Below, piece by piece: positions 51,988 through 60,795 of a stretch of 64,000 bases of DNA. Every line of letters starts with the position of its first letter. Position 1 is the stretch's first letter. The notes under the pieces are model-generated. The model was not told the DNA's origin, ran no database searches, and saw only the letters and a list, made by a program, of their open reading frames with translations. The position numbers and the translations under genes were made by a program. This DNA comes from Armatimonadota bacterium (GTDB lineage Bacteria; Armatimonadota; UBA5829; JAUSEB01), in NCBI GenBank assembly GCA_030649165.1, contig JAUSGG010000116.1, positions 1-64,000 of the forward strand, in the 5' to 3' direction.

Positions 51988-52506
51988 ATGCAGGTAGAGA
52001 CGCCGACTTATTGCGCGAGACATCCTAAGGAGGAGACAGCGGTTCGCTGCGCATCTTGCGAGACGCCCATTTGTCCCAAGTGCATGGTGTCCACGCCGGT
52101 GGGCATGAAATGCCGGGACTGCGCGTCGAACAGGCAGTCGGTCCTCTATCAGGTCAGGCCGGAGAGGTTTGCGCTTGCAGGGATTGTCTCGCTGATCGCG
52201 GGAGCGGGGGCGGCGTTTCTTGGGGCAATCGGCTTTTTCGTGATCTTTGTCGGAACAGCTTACGGATATTTCGCGGGTTCGCTCATCCTGAAGGCCTCCG
52301 GCATGAAACGTGGCACGAAACTGGAGGTTCTGGCCGGAGCGGGTATGGTCATCGGAGCTCTGGCGATGAAGGTTTTGTCTCTGATAGCGATTGGAAAGCC
52401 CGGGGCTGTGTCAGCGATCAGCCTTAGATTCGTCCTTGACCCATTTTTCCTCATAGCGGTGGCGATCTCGACGGCGTGCGCGGTGTCGAAGATAAGGTAT
52501 TTGTAA
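51988..52506 (+). CDS. B-box zinc finger membrane protein
   Basis: 172 aa; ATG behind AGGAGAA. Residues 1-50 hold a B-box-type zinc finger: YCARHPKEETAVRCASCETP, then ICPKCMV and CRDCA, with paired Cys/His ligands. Three or four membrane helices follow (from about residue 60). This is a common bacterial arrangement of unknown function, with the zinc finger on the cytoplasmic side. It lies 23 bp after miaB and is probably co-transcribed. Confidence 0.8.
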   Translation: MQVETPTYCARHPKEETAVRCASCETPICPKCMVSTPVGMKCRDCASNRQSVLYQVRPERFALAGIVSLIAGAGAAFLGAIGFFVIFVGTAYGYFAGSLILKASGMKRGTKLEVLAGAGMVIGALAMKVLSLIAIGKPGAVSAISLRFVLDPFFLIAVAISTACAVSKIRYL

Positions 52507-52534
52507 GGGAATCGGGAGAGTCGAGAGAGTCGGA

Positions 52535-55500
52535 TCACGGAAGGGTTCGGCAAATCGCGATATCGGTTGCGCGGATGACCCTTTGCAAGTTGGATTCCTC
52601 GTCCCTTCGGCACGAGACGATGCCTGTGACCATCACGTAGCTTCCGTCGGGCGGCAGGTCCAGCCCAGGCACAATGACCGCATCCAGGAGCGCGTATGAC
52701 CCATCGTCAAGTCTGAACCTATCAACGATCGCGTTGCTGACTCGTCCACCCGTTTTCACCAGAAGACCCAGGTTATTCAGACCGCTGCCGCCGGCGACAC
52801 CGGCCTGGGCGCCCACCGCTCCGCCACCAAGACTCATATTGCTCATACCGACCGGAGAGACGATCTGCGCCGTCTGCAAGTCGGTGAGGAACACGGCGTC
52901 GACCACGCGCTCTCCCGTGTCCAAAGTGGACATGGGTCCGCTGGCGCGAACAATCCGGTTCACCGACATCCCGTGAAAGGGTTTCCTGACCAGTATACCG
53001 CTGGACCGGCTTACGGCCTCGACGTAGAAACAATCCCCGAAATCCGCGGTAACCGCCCCTTCTACGCTCACTTCCACTCCATCCGAGGCGGCTTTCGCCG
53101 CGTATATGCTGCATGGCGTGGCGCCGGTGTAGACCACGCTTGTGTCGCCGTCGCCGCTCGGTAGAGGCGACTGGTTCCCCGCGTTATCCCGGGCCACCAA
53201 GGCGAAGTAATAGGTGTCGTGTCCGGAAACATCTATAAAACTGAAAGCTCCGCCGTTGCCGTTCTGGGGAGCACATGAAGCAGCCGTCCACACTCCCCCC
53301 AATCCTTTTTTGTACCAGAGCCGCACTTGCTCCAACCCACTCGTTGGATCCGACGCACCCGCATAGGAAACAACAACGGGAACGGCCTCAGCAGTCGGGG
53401 AGCAAGCCGCGGCGCCGGGAATCGGGAGAGTCTGGTCCAGGACGATGCTGTCTTGGAAAACCTCAGAAACGTTGCCCACCACATCGCTGTAGGTGACATA
53501 GACGCGCTTGACACCGTCGCCGGCGGAAAGCTGCAGCGCCTTTGAGGTACTGTACGGCTGCCAATCCGTCCAAGACACGTTGTCCTGGCTGAGCTTCATC
53601 CGGTACAATCCGCTGCCCGCGTCGGCGGCGGAAAGCTCAAGCGAGACGGAAGTATCCGTGGTCCATTCCGTTCCCTGGTTGATGACGACCCCGCCCACGG
53701 GCGGAGTGGTATCGACCGTCACGCCGTCGCTGGAAGGTGACCACCCGCCGGCATTACCGTTCAGGTCCACGCTTTGCGCCTGGCAGTAATAGGTTGTCCC
53801 GTCCTGTCCCGTAATCGTTTTCGAAAGAGCGCCGCCGACGCTGCCGGCGAAAACATCGCTGCCTCCGGGGGAAGTACCTATCCGGCAGTTGTAGCCGGCC
53901 ACGCCGGAGCCGATGTCCTCAGCCGGCTCCCAGATAAATGTGACAGAGGAGCTTGAGTACGGGCCTTCCGGGGCAGGTATGCCCGGAATCCCGGAAGGTG
54001 GAGTACTCCCGGCCACTGTAATGCTCCGATCGAGGCCGGGGATATCAAAATCCTCCCAGATCGGATTCTGATCTACGCCAACGATACCGGGCCAGAAAAC
54101 GCGACCACGGATCGGCGCGCTTTCCGGGCTGTATAGTCCCAAACCGAAATGGAGCGACGTAGGCCCCTGCCAGAAACTGCTGCCGGTCGTACTGCCCATT
54201 TGCTGGCGAGTCAATACCTCACCCGCGTCTCTTATGTCATCGTAGTCCTTATCGATCCATATCTGGACCACTGCGCCAATGGCGTCGCCATTGATTCTGA
54301 CTCCGCCGACCTCCCGCGGAGGAGAGAGATTCACCAACAACCAGTGGCCGGTCCACGCGCCCTCGTTTCTCCACAGTTCGTCCATGGCGTCTGAGGCCAC
54401 CGGGCCCTGTATGGTGAACAAATCCAGTTTGCCATCGCTGTCATAATCGATGAAACAACAGCCCCAGGTGTCCGCGTGGCTGCCGTTATCCAGGTTCTCG
54501 GCGGCTGTAACATCGGTAAAGCCCGGAAGACCGCTCTCGACCAGGTTGTTCCTGAGAAGCCGTCCCCGAAACTTGCTGAGCAAATTGTCTCTGTAAGGCC
54601 CGGGGCCGAAGGCATAGCGCGTAACATAGACGTCCTGGTCGCCGTCGTTGTCATAATCCCCGGCAGCGATGCACCGATATTGCTGCGCGGCTCCGGTATC
54701 CATCGTCTGAGGCAGAAGACTGCTGGCGTTGGTGAAAGCGCCGTTCCTGTCGTTATGCCAGAGCCGAAGCGCGCCGGCCGCCTGGAAATGACTGACGCGC
54801 GCCTCCAGCAGGTCCAGATATCCGTCGTTGTCGTAATCGAACCAGTAGACGCCGCATCCGTGAAGCGCGTCACCCTGCTCAAGGTTGGTTAGATTGACGC
54901 CTGTGCTCGATTGGTAGTTGTGCTGGTCGGTCGGGTTTGCCACGATGTATCTGTGTTTGTCACCCGGACCGCCCTGCCAAAAAGCATTGCACTTGCAGCG
55001 GTATGTTGCCGCGAAGAAGTCCGGGTACCCGTCGTAGTTGTAATCCGCGGCCCCCACCCCATCCGTGTTGCGAAACTGACGATTTGGAGCTAAATGGGGG
55101 CAGTACTGGTTTGCGCGGGTAAGCCCAAGGTCGTTCGAAATGTCCGTGGTCTTGATCTCGCTGGGAGTGGATACGTTCTTAACCAGCCAGTCTTTCCCGT
55201 ACCATTCGGGAGTTGTTCCTACTCCCAGATCGCCAAGACGCCCTCTGCCCAGGTAGACATCCGGTTTGCCGTCTCGGTTAATGTCGGCGATAGCTACACC
55301 GTAGGTCGCGTTCTGGTTGGTCGTCAGCGTCTCGACGCCGGACTGATTGGTGTAGGGGACGTCCCACCCTGAGAGGTCGAAGACTGGGCCCAAGAGAGGT
55401 TGTCCGGCAGAGAATCCGGTCACCCTTATGATGCGGTCAGTGGGATGCCCGACGGAGTTGGACCTGGAGTCCCAGAGCGAGCCCGCCCCGTTGCCGAAGA

Positions 55501-55801
55501 CGAGCACGTCTCGAATGCCGTCACCGTCGAAATCCACCCACGCCGTGGGCCCAAAGCTCCTGCCGGCGCCGTTCGGATCCACCGTAGCCGGAACATTGCC
55601 GATCAATCTGAAGCTTCCGCCACCGTCGTTGTGGTAGATGGTCAGACCGATGATCAAGTCCGCGCGGCCGTCCTTGTCATAATCGACACACGCCCCGCCG
55701 GCCCCCGTCCTGGGAAAAGCGGCGGCGACGTTGAAACCTGCGTCGCTTGGCGCACAAATAACGAAGAACGCGATGAGGCAGAACAATAATCGCGTGAACA
55801 C
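52535..55801 (-). CDS. Giant secreted FG-GAP/VCBS repeat protein
   Basis: 1088 aa from a GTG with AAGGAG 6 bp upstream; signal peptide ends APSDAG. Residues about 30-480 hold seven calcium-loop FG-GAP repeats (DYDKDGRADL, DFDGDGIRDV, DINRDGKPDV, DYNYDGYPDF and so on), probably an integrin-like propeller. An ASPIC/UnbV-like stretch follows, then three beta-sandwich Ig/FN3-like domains (about 610-890). The last ~185 residues are a module, with GGGAVGAQAGVAGGSGLNNL and GLLVKTGGRV, shared with the protein at 62181. Likely a cell-surface adhesin or matrix protein. Monocistronic. Confidence 0.85.
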   Translation of the reverse strand: MFTRLLFCLIAFFVICAPSDAGFNVAAAFPRTGAGGACVDYDKDGRADLIIGLTIYHNDGGGSFRLIGNVPATVDPNGAGRSFGPTAWVDFDGDGIRDVLVFGNGAGSLWDSRSNSVGHPTDRIIRVTGFSAGQPLLGPVFDLSGWDVPYTNQSGVETLTTNQNATYGVAIADINRDGKPDVYLGRGRLGDLGVGTTPEWYGKDWLVKNVSTPSEIKTTDISNDLGLTRANQYCPHLAPNRQFRNTDGVGAADYNYDGYPDFFAATYRCKCNAFWQGGPGDKHRYIVANPTDQHNYQSSTGVNLTNLEQGDALHGCGVYWFDYDNDGYLDLLEARVSHFQAAGALRLWHNDRNGAFTNASSLLPQTMDTGAAQQYRCIAAGDYDNDGDQDVYVTRYAFGPGPYRDNLLSKFRGRLLRNNLVESGLPGFTDVTAAENLDNGSHADTWGCCFIDYDSDGKLDLFTIQGPVASDAMDELWRNEGAWTGHWLLVNLSPPREVGGVRINGDAIGAVVQIWIDKDYDDIRDAGEVLTRQQMGSTTGSSFWQGPTSLHFGLGLYSPESAPIRGRVFWPGIVGVDQNPIWEDFDIPGLDRSITVAGSTPPSGIPGIPAPEGPYSSSSVTFIWEPAEDIGSGVAGYNCRIGTSPGGSDVFAGSVGGALSKTITGQDGTTYYCQAQSVDLNGNAGGWSPSSDGVTVDTTPPVGGVVINQGTEWTTDTSVSLELSAADAGSGLYRMKLSQDNVSWTDWQPYSTSKALQLSAGDGVKRVYVTYSDVVGNVSEVFQDSIVLDQTLPIPGAAACSPTAEAVPVVVSYAGASDPTSGLEQVRLWYKKGLGGVWTAASCAPQNGNGGAFSFIDVSGHDTYYFALVARDNAGNQSPLPSGDGDTSVVYTGATPCSIYAAKAASDGVEVSVEGAVTADFGDCFYVEAVSRSSGILVRKPFHGMSVNRIVRASGPMSTLDTGERVVDAVFLTDLQTAQIVSPVGMSNMSLGGGAVGAQAGVAGGSGLNNLGLLVKTGGRVSNAIVDRFRLDDGSYALLDAVIVPGLDLPPDGSYVMVTGIVSCRRDEESNLQRVIRATDIAICRTLP

Positions 55802-55987
55802 GAGGGACTCCTTGAACGCGATCCAGCAAAGGACGATGAAGAGCCTGTTAAGAGCCGTGGGTGGCTATCTTGTTTATACATCAGTGGCCGGATTTTGTCA
55901 ATACTGAGGCACGCAGCCCCGGCAGTTGAAACCACGGCAACGACAACGCAAAGTCGGCCTGCGCCGACTCGGCACTGGGTCTCGGAA

Positions 55988-56686
55988 TCAGTACTTATAG
56001 CCGATGCCGAACAGGAAATGGGTGGCGACGTTCGTCACATTCGCATGGCCGTCCGCAACGTTAACGCGAGCGTAGGCCGCCGTGAGTTTGCCTTCCAAAC
56101 TGCCAAAGAAATGCCCGGATATGTCGAAACGCTTGCCGATTGCGACCTGCACGGCAGGCCCCGACAGGTAATAGCCCTTGTTGAAAATCCCGTTGTCCTC
56201 TGGAAACTTCTGGCCGCGGATGGCGCTCTCCGGATGTGTGATCACGACTCCGCCCCCGATGCGGTAGATGATCCCGTTCTTCTCACGGGCTTTGTTGAGC
56301 ATGAACATATTGAAGCCGTGCGATATGCTGAAATTCTGTATCTCCGCGGGGCGGTTGACAAGGTAGAGCTTGTGGTGAATCCACTCGATCTCGGTCGCCT
56401 TGTCGCCTCTCCACATTCCAAAGCGCCAGCCATAGTAGATCGGGCTTTCGAAGGCACTCGTCCTGTACTTGGCGTCGAAGGACAAATCCGGCTGACCCGA
56501 TTGCTCGACCTTCAGCGAGGTCCTGAAGTTGTAGGCCGTACCTCCGTAGAACTCTATGGTGTTCGTCTTCTCCCGGGGATCGGGATCGGTAGACGAGACA
56601 TCCGCCGCGCTCAAGGCCGCCCCCGCTACCGACGCGAGCGCGAGAGTCAAAATGATAAATCGACGGGTTTTCGCAATGTAGCTCAT
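55988..56686 (-). CDS. Outer-membrane beta-barrel protein
   Basis: 232 aa from the ATG at 56686 (weak ribosome-binding site; the frame opens at 56752). Signal peptide FIILTLALASVAGAALSA. Alternating strand pattern with many aromatic residues (IEFYGGTAYNFRTSL, IIYRIGGGVVITHPES) and a C-terminal THFLFGIGYKY, whose aromatic end fits an outer-membrane barrel. Size and motifs resemble acyloxyacyl-hydrolase/PagL-like barrels, but no catalytic residues can be fixed. It may modify lipid A or simply be structural. Confidence 0.6.
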   Translation of the reverse strand: MSYIAKTRRFIILTLALASVAGAALSAADVSSTDPDPREKTNTIEFYGGTAYNFRTSLKVEQSGQPDLSFDAKYRTSAFESPIYYGWRFGMWRGDKATEIEWIHHKLYLVNRPAEIQNFSISHGFNMFMLNKAREKNGIIYRIGGGVVITHPESAIRGQKFPEDNGIFNKGYYLSGPAVQVAIGKRFDISGHFFGSLEGKLTAAYARVNVADGHANVTNVATHFLFGIGYKY

Positions 56687-56838
56687 CTGTCCATGCCTAC
56701 TGGCAAGCAAGCTTTGCATCGTTTTTACCCAGGCCGGGCGTTCTTGAACCACAGCGTCACCCTACATTACTAACCCCCAGCGCCCGATAATATTACCTGG
56801 TCTGCCAATTTCTGACATCCACGCTGGGCGACGGAGTT

Positions 56839-58326
56839 ATGCCTGAAGCACCGATAGCTAACGCAGCCGAACCGAAGTGTGAGAGCACAGCTAACACGCC
56901 TACCAAACGTGTTCTGATGGCCGGCAGAATATGCGCCCGCCACAGGATCGCGGCCTACGCCGGCGGATTTGCCGTTGGGGCGCTGAGTTACGTTGCGTAC
57001 CATTGGATAAACACAGTCGAGTTTCTCGCCGCTCCGCGGAGCATAATGGAGAGAATCTCAACTTACGAGATTCTCAAGCTTCATCCCCTCAGCTTCGTGC
57101 TCTGGCAAAGCGCCGCGGTCATCGTAACGTGCGCGATTCTTTACCTATGGTCGCGAATACGGCGCCTCCGGCAGATTATCGAACAGGCAGCAAACATTGA
57201 CGGCCTTACGGGAATGTGCAGCCACAGAATGCTGCAGGAGGTCCTGGAGACCGAGGTCACCAGGGCGTACAGATACGGCAGAACACTGTCGGTAGTGATG
57301 TTCGACATCGACGACTTTAAGACGGCCAACGAGCAGTTCGGCCACCCTGACGGGGACCAGCTTCTGTGTCGCTTCGCGGAAGTCGCCATCGCGTCAATAC
57401 GCGGGGTGGACACGGTCGCGAGGTACGGCGGTGATGAGTTCGTCCTGGTATTGCCGGAAACAACGGACAAGGCCGCCGCGTTGGTGGCCGAAAGGGTCCG
57501 CATGCTCGTTGAAAGGGCGGCTGAGCACAAAGCGGCGAGAGGCGCTCCGGCCTGCACGGTCAGCGCCGGCATAGCGTCTCTAGCCCCCAATCTAAAAACC
57601 AGGCACGCGCTTCTGCTTGCCGCGGACATCGCGCTCTACCATGCCAAGTGCGAGGGCAAGAACAAAGTCGTCACCTACACGCCCGAGCTGAACAAGACAT
57701 ACCGCACGAGCTCTTCGCGTCTTCAGTCGCTGCTGGTAGATGACAGTTTCGGCGCCATAGAGGCGCTGAGCGCGGCGGTGGACGCCAAAGACCACAGCAC
57801 GCGGGGCCATTCCGAATCAGTGACAGTCTACGCCGTCGAGCTTGGCAGCAGGCTCGGCCTGTCCGATCCCGAATTGGAGAACCTCAGGGCATCCGCGCTC
57901 CTTCACGACATCGGCAAGATCGGCATGCCCGACTCCATTCTCAAAAAGCCGGGCGGTCTGGACCAGGGCGAGTGGGAAGTCGTCGAGAGCCACACGGTCG
58001 TAGGGTCGCAGATACTGGAGAAGATCCACCAGTTGAAATCGATAATCCCTGGTGTAAGGCATCACCACGAGCGGTTCGACGGAATGGGATACCCCAACGG
58101 ACTCCTCGGCGCGCAGATACCGCTTCTGGCGCGCATCATATCCCTCGCGGACGCTTATGACGCAATGGTCTCCGAAAGAAGCTACCGCAAAGCGATGACC
58201 AAACAGCAGGCGATCGAGGAGATCGAAAGATGCGCCGGCACGCAGTTCGACCCGCAGTTGGTGAAGCTGTTCGTAAGCCTGGTCAGCGAGCGCGACGAGA
58301 CGGAAGATAAGGAACGGGCGGCGTAG
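56839..58326 (+). CDS. GGDEF / HD-GYP c-di-GMP regulator
   Basis: 495 aa. Two membrane helices (about 37-60 and 85-105) anchor it in the inner membrane. The GGDEF domain (about 118-280) keeps FDIDDFKTANEQFGHPDGDQ and the RYGGDEFV catalytic loop, so it can probably make c-di-GMP. The HD-GYP domain (about 305-480) keeps LLHDIGKIGMP and RHHHERFDGMGYP, so it can probably degrade it. A protein with both domains intact may switch activity by signal. No sensor domain precedes them apart from the short periplasmic loop. Monocistronic. Confidence 0.9.
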   Translation: MPEAPIANAAEPKCESTANTPTKRVLMAGRICARHRIAAYAGGFAVGALSYVAYHWINTVEFLAAPRSIMERISTYEILKLHPLSFVLWQSAAVIVTCAILYLWSRIRRLRQIIEQAANIDGLTGMCSHRMLQEVLETEVTRAYRYGRTLSVVMFDIDDFKTANEQFGHPDGDQLLCRFAEVAIASIRGVDTVARYGGDEFVLVLPETTDKAAALVAERVRMLVERAAEHKAARGAPACTVSAGIASLAPNLKTRHALLLAADIALYHAKCEGKNKVVTYTPELNKTYRTSSSRLQSLLVDDSFGAIEALSAAVDAKDHSTRGHSESVTVYAVELGSRLGLSDPELENLRASALLHDIGKIGMPDSILKKPGGLDQGEWEVVESHTVVGSQILEKIHQLKSIIPGVRHHHERFDGMGYPNGLLGAQIPLLARIISLADAYDAMVSERSYRKAMTKQQAIEEIERCAGTQFDPQLVKLFVSLVSERDETEDKERAA

Positions 58327-58413
58327 GTGGTTGTTGGTTGTTAGTTGTTGGTTGTTGGTCGGCGTGCACGGGTACCCGGAAACTATACCGGTTTTGCCAA
58401 TAGGCGTTGACAA

Positions 58414-58488
58414 TCAGGCGAGGTCGAGGGGGGTTCCGCCATAGAGGAATGCGGACACAAGGATATTGGTGTCAAGAACGACCCTCAC
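58414..58488 (-). pseudogene. PIN toxin cut to 24 residues
   Basis: Starts at a GTG overlapping the antitoxin stop (GTGA) and reads MRVVLDTNILVSAFLYGGTP then LDLA and TGA. This is the first strand and first catalytic aspartate of a PIN toxin (normally about 140 aa). The rest is gone; the following DNA is unrelated. The gene is a remnant without activity. Confidence 0.85.
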
Positions 58489-58736
58489 TTGTGGTGTCGC
58501 CTGGTCTTGTGCACGATGTCTTCGACCTCCGACGACGACGGGGGTCTTGCCGGGGGATTGTGGCGGACACGCTCAATGATCTCACGGAGACTGGGCTGTC
58601 TTTCCTTTGAGGCCCGTCTGTAGATGACGTTCGAGCCGCTTACGACCACTTCGAGAGACTCTCCGGGCAATACCTGTCCGCGAACCTCCTCCGGCAGCTT
58701 GACCGTGAAATCCGACCTGATACGCACTGATTTCAT
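58485..58736 (-). CDS. AbrB-type antitoxin
   Basis: 83 aa from the ATG at 58736 (GAGG at 9 bp; the upstream ATG at 58745 has none). N-terminal swapped-hairpin AbrB/MazE fold: VRIRSDFTVKLPEEVRGQVL, then PGESLEVVVSGSNVIYRR. The charged C terminus would bind the PIN toxin. It is intact although its toxin is truncated, so it is probably an orphan repressor. Confidence 0.8.
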   Translation of the reverse strand: MKSVRIRSDFTVKLPEEVRGQVLPGESLEVVVSGSNVIYRRASKERQPSLREIIERVRHNPPARPPSSSEVEDIVHKTRRHHK

Positions 58737-58756
58737 TACTGTCATCCTCTACGGTT

Positions 58757-58762
58757 ATTATA
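58757..58762 (-). promoter_or_regulatory. Extended -10 promoter of AbrB antitoxin
   Basis: On the minus strand TG-G-TATAAT, the same extended -10 element as at miaB. It places the transcript start near 58750, about 14 nt before the start codon. Confidence 0.5.
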
Positions 58763-58793
58763 CCATCAATCCGCGGTCGGCGAGCAAGCTTGC

Positions 58794-58945
58794 CAGCGTC
58801 GGTAAGAGTTCAGGAATGGGTAGAATTGTATCACCCTCACCCTAACCCTCTCCCGTCAAGGGAGAGGGGATTACGCCCGTCTTTTTCCGAGGACGGAGGA
58901 ATAACGACCGACAGTCTACCTAATCGTGAACAGTTACCAGCGTCG
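58794..58945. mobile_element. IS66-type MITE, family A, copy 3
   Basis: 136 bp at 58802-58937, with ends GTAAGAGTTCAG and GTGAACAGTTAC, flanked by perfect 8-bp target duplications CAGCGTCG (58794-58801 and 58938-58945). It matches copy 1 at 133 of 136 positions, so both moved recently. It lies between the antitoxin promoter and the 3' end of the FAD gene. Confidence 0.9.
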
Positions 58946-58957
58946 CGACCACCGGAG

Positions 58958-60304
58958 CTATCCATGACCAATCCGCGCGGCGACTTCTCTTGCGGCGACG
59001 AGGCCTGAGGCGGAGGCTTGGACCAGACCTCTTGTGATCCCCGCGCCGTCTCCGATGCTGAAGAGGTTCTGCACCACGGTCTCCAGGGATGGAGAGACCT
59101 CCAGGCGAGAGGAGTAGAACTTCACTTCCACACCGTAAAGCAGCGTGTGGCGGCCTCCGACGCCGGGGGCCAGCTTATCCAGGGCGGCGATCATCTCCAG
59201 TAAGCCGGCCATGTGGCGGTACGGCAGGACGAAACTCAGGTCGCCCGGCACCGCGCTTTCCAGAGTCGGCCGCACGACCCCCTTGGCAATCCGGCTCTCC
59301 GTCGAGCGATGCCCGCTTTGCAAATCCCCAAGCCTCTGCACGATAACGCCGCCGCTCAAGAGGTTGGCCAAGGTCGCCAGATAGCGGCCGTAGGTGATGG
59401 GCTCGTGGAACGGTTCGGTGAAGTTGGTGGACACGAGCAGCGCGAAATTCGTGTTCTCGGTCTTTTTCCTAGCGTAGCTGTGGCCGTTGACGCTCATCAC
59501 GCCGTCGCTCTTCTCCAGGACGACTTCACCGTGCGGACAGACGCAGAACGAGCGGACGCGATCATCGAACGCGCGCGAATTGAACAGCAATTTGGGCTCG
59601 TAGACCTTGCTGGTGATGTCTTCCATCACCGCCGCCGAGGTCTCGACGCGCACTCCCACGTCGACGGGGTTGATCACAGTCTTCAACCCCAGCCGCCGCG
59701 CCTCCGACGCCAGCCAGTCGGCCCCTTCGCGCCCCGGAGCCACTATGACGCACTCAGCCTCGACCACTTCTCCGGAGGTCGTCTCGATACCTGTGATCCT
59801 CGAATCCTTGGTGAGCAGAGAGGCGACGGCGGTGTCAGTGTGAATATCGATCTTGTCGCGGACCGTATCCCGCATCCGGCGGAGTATCTCGGGGCACGCG
59901 TCGGTCCCCATGTGGCGGATTTGGGAAGGGATCAGCCTGAGGTCAGCGAGAATGGCCTTTCTCCTGAGCTCCTCCAGATCGTCTTCGTTGGTCCCGTATA
60001 CCTTGTCGGGGGCGCCGAAGTCGATATAGATACCGTCCACCTCGTGGATCAAAGCCTGCAGCGTGTTCACGGGCAGGAAATTGCCAAGCTGACCTCCCAC
60101 GTCGGGGGAAAGCGTCAGTTTGCCGTCCGAGAAAGCGCCGGCTCCGCCCCAGCCCGACAAGAGCGACTTCTGTCTCGTGCGCTCGTCTATATCCGGGCCT
60201 TTCTCGAACATGGCCGCGCGTATGCCCTCGCGCTTGCTCAATTCGAGGGCGCTGAATATGCCCGCGGGGCCTGCCCCGATTATCACCACGTCGTATCTGC
60301 TCAA
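58958..60304 (-). CDS. FAD-dependent oxidoreductase
   Basis: 448 aa from a TTG at 60304 that overlaps the stop of the SRPBCC gene by 4 bp (TTGA). Starts SRYDVVIIGAGPAGIFSALE, the dinucleotide-binding fold; GREGADWLA and the C-terminal LFSIGDGAGITRGLVQASAS are the matching FAD contacts. GWGGAGAFSDGKLTLS in the first quarter is typical of the uncharacterised FAD-dependent dehydrogenases of COG2509. Cytoplasmic. Translational coupling with the START-fold gene suggests a shared hydrophobic or quinone-like substrate, but none is known. Confidence 0.8.
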   Translation of the reverse strand: MSRYDVVIIGAGPAGIFSALELSKREGIRAAMFEKGPDIDERTRQKSLLSGWGGAGAFSDGKLTLSPDVGGQLGNFLPVNTLQALIHEVDGIYIDFGAPDKVYGTNEDDLEELRRKAILADLRLIPSQIRHMGTDACPEILRRMRDTVRDKIDIHTDTAVASLLTKDSRITGIETTSGEVVEAECVIVAPGREGADWLASEARRLGLKTVINPVDVGVRVETSAAVMEDITSKVYEPKLLFNSRAFDDRVRSFCVCPHGEVVLEKSDGVMSVNGHSYARKKTENTNFALLVSTNFTEPFHEPITYGRYLATLANLLSGGVIVQRLGDLQSGHRSTESRIAKGVVRPTLESAVPGDLSFVLPYRHMAGLLEMIAALDKLAPGVGGRHTLLYGVEVKFYSSRLEVSPSLETVVQNLFSIGDGAGITRGLVQASASGLVAAREVAARIGHG

Positions 60305-60750
60305 GATGCTTCGACCTTCTTCTTTATGGCGGCCAACATGTTGTCGACGTTTTCCTTCATTTTCTTGGCGATCAGGCCCTTGATCAGGGGGCCGATCAGC
60401 GGGATGTCGTATTCGAAGTCGATGACCGACACGAACTCGGTGCCGCCGTTTTTGGGAGTGAACGTCCACGAGCCGCGGTAGCTGTGGTAATCGCCCCGGA
60501 CCAGCTTGAAAGTGCAGTTCCTGGCCTGGTCGTCCCAGATGTCTTCTTCCACCCACTTGATGGTGGTCTTGAACTCTCTAACTATCCCCACCCACTCTAC
60601 GACGGTACGGGCGCCGTCGTCGCTACGTTCGAGAACGGTCACGCTCTTGACGTCCGGCATGAACTCAGGGAACGATTCGATATCCTTGGCGAGGGAGTAC
60701 ACGCGATCGATGTCTCCATCGATCGTAACTGAGCTTTCGACTCTAGGCAT
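60301..60750 (-). CDS. SRPBCC (START-like) lipid-binding protein
   Basis: 149 aa; ATG behind AAAGGA. Sequence VESSVTIDGDIDRVYSLAKD and SFPEFMPDVKSVTVLER mark the RatA/COQ10 branch of the SRPBCC superfamily, which binds quinones, polyketides or other hydrophobic ligands in a deep cavity. The C-terminal helix (LIKGLIAKKMKENVDNMLAA) is typical. Its stop overlaps the start of the FAD gene, so the two proteins probably cooperate. Confidence 0.85.
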   Translation of the reverse strand: MPRVESSVTIDGDIDRVYSLAKDIESFPEFMPDVKSVTVLERSDDGARTVVEWVGIVREFKTTIKWVEEDIWDDQARNCTFKLVRGDYHSYRGSWTFTPKNGGTEFVSVIDFEYDIPLIGPLIKGLIAKKMKENVDNMLAAIKKKVEAS

Positions 60751-60795
60751 CAGGCGTCCTTTCGGGTGGTTGTTAGTTGTTAGTCCCCGACGTTC

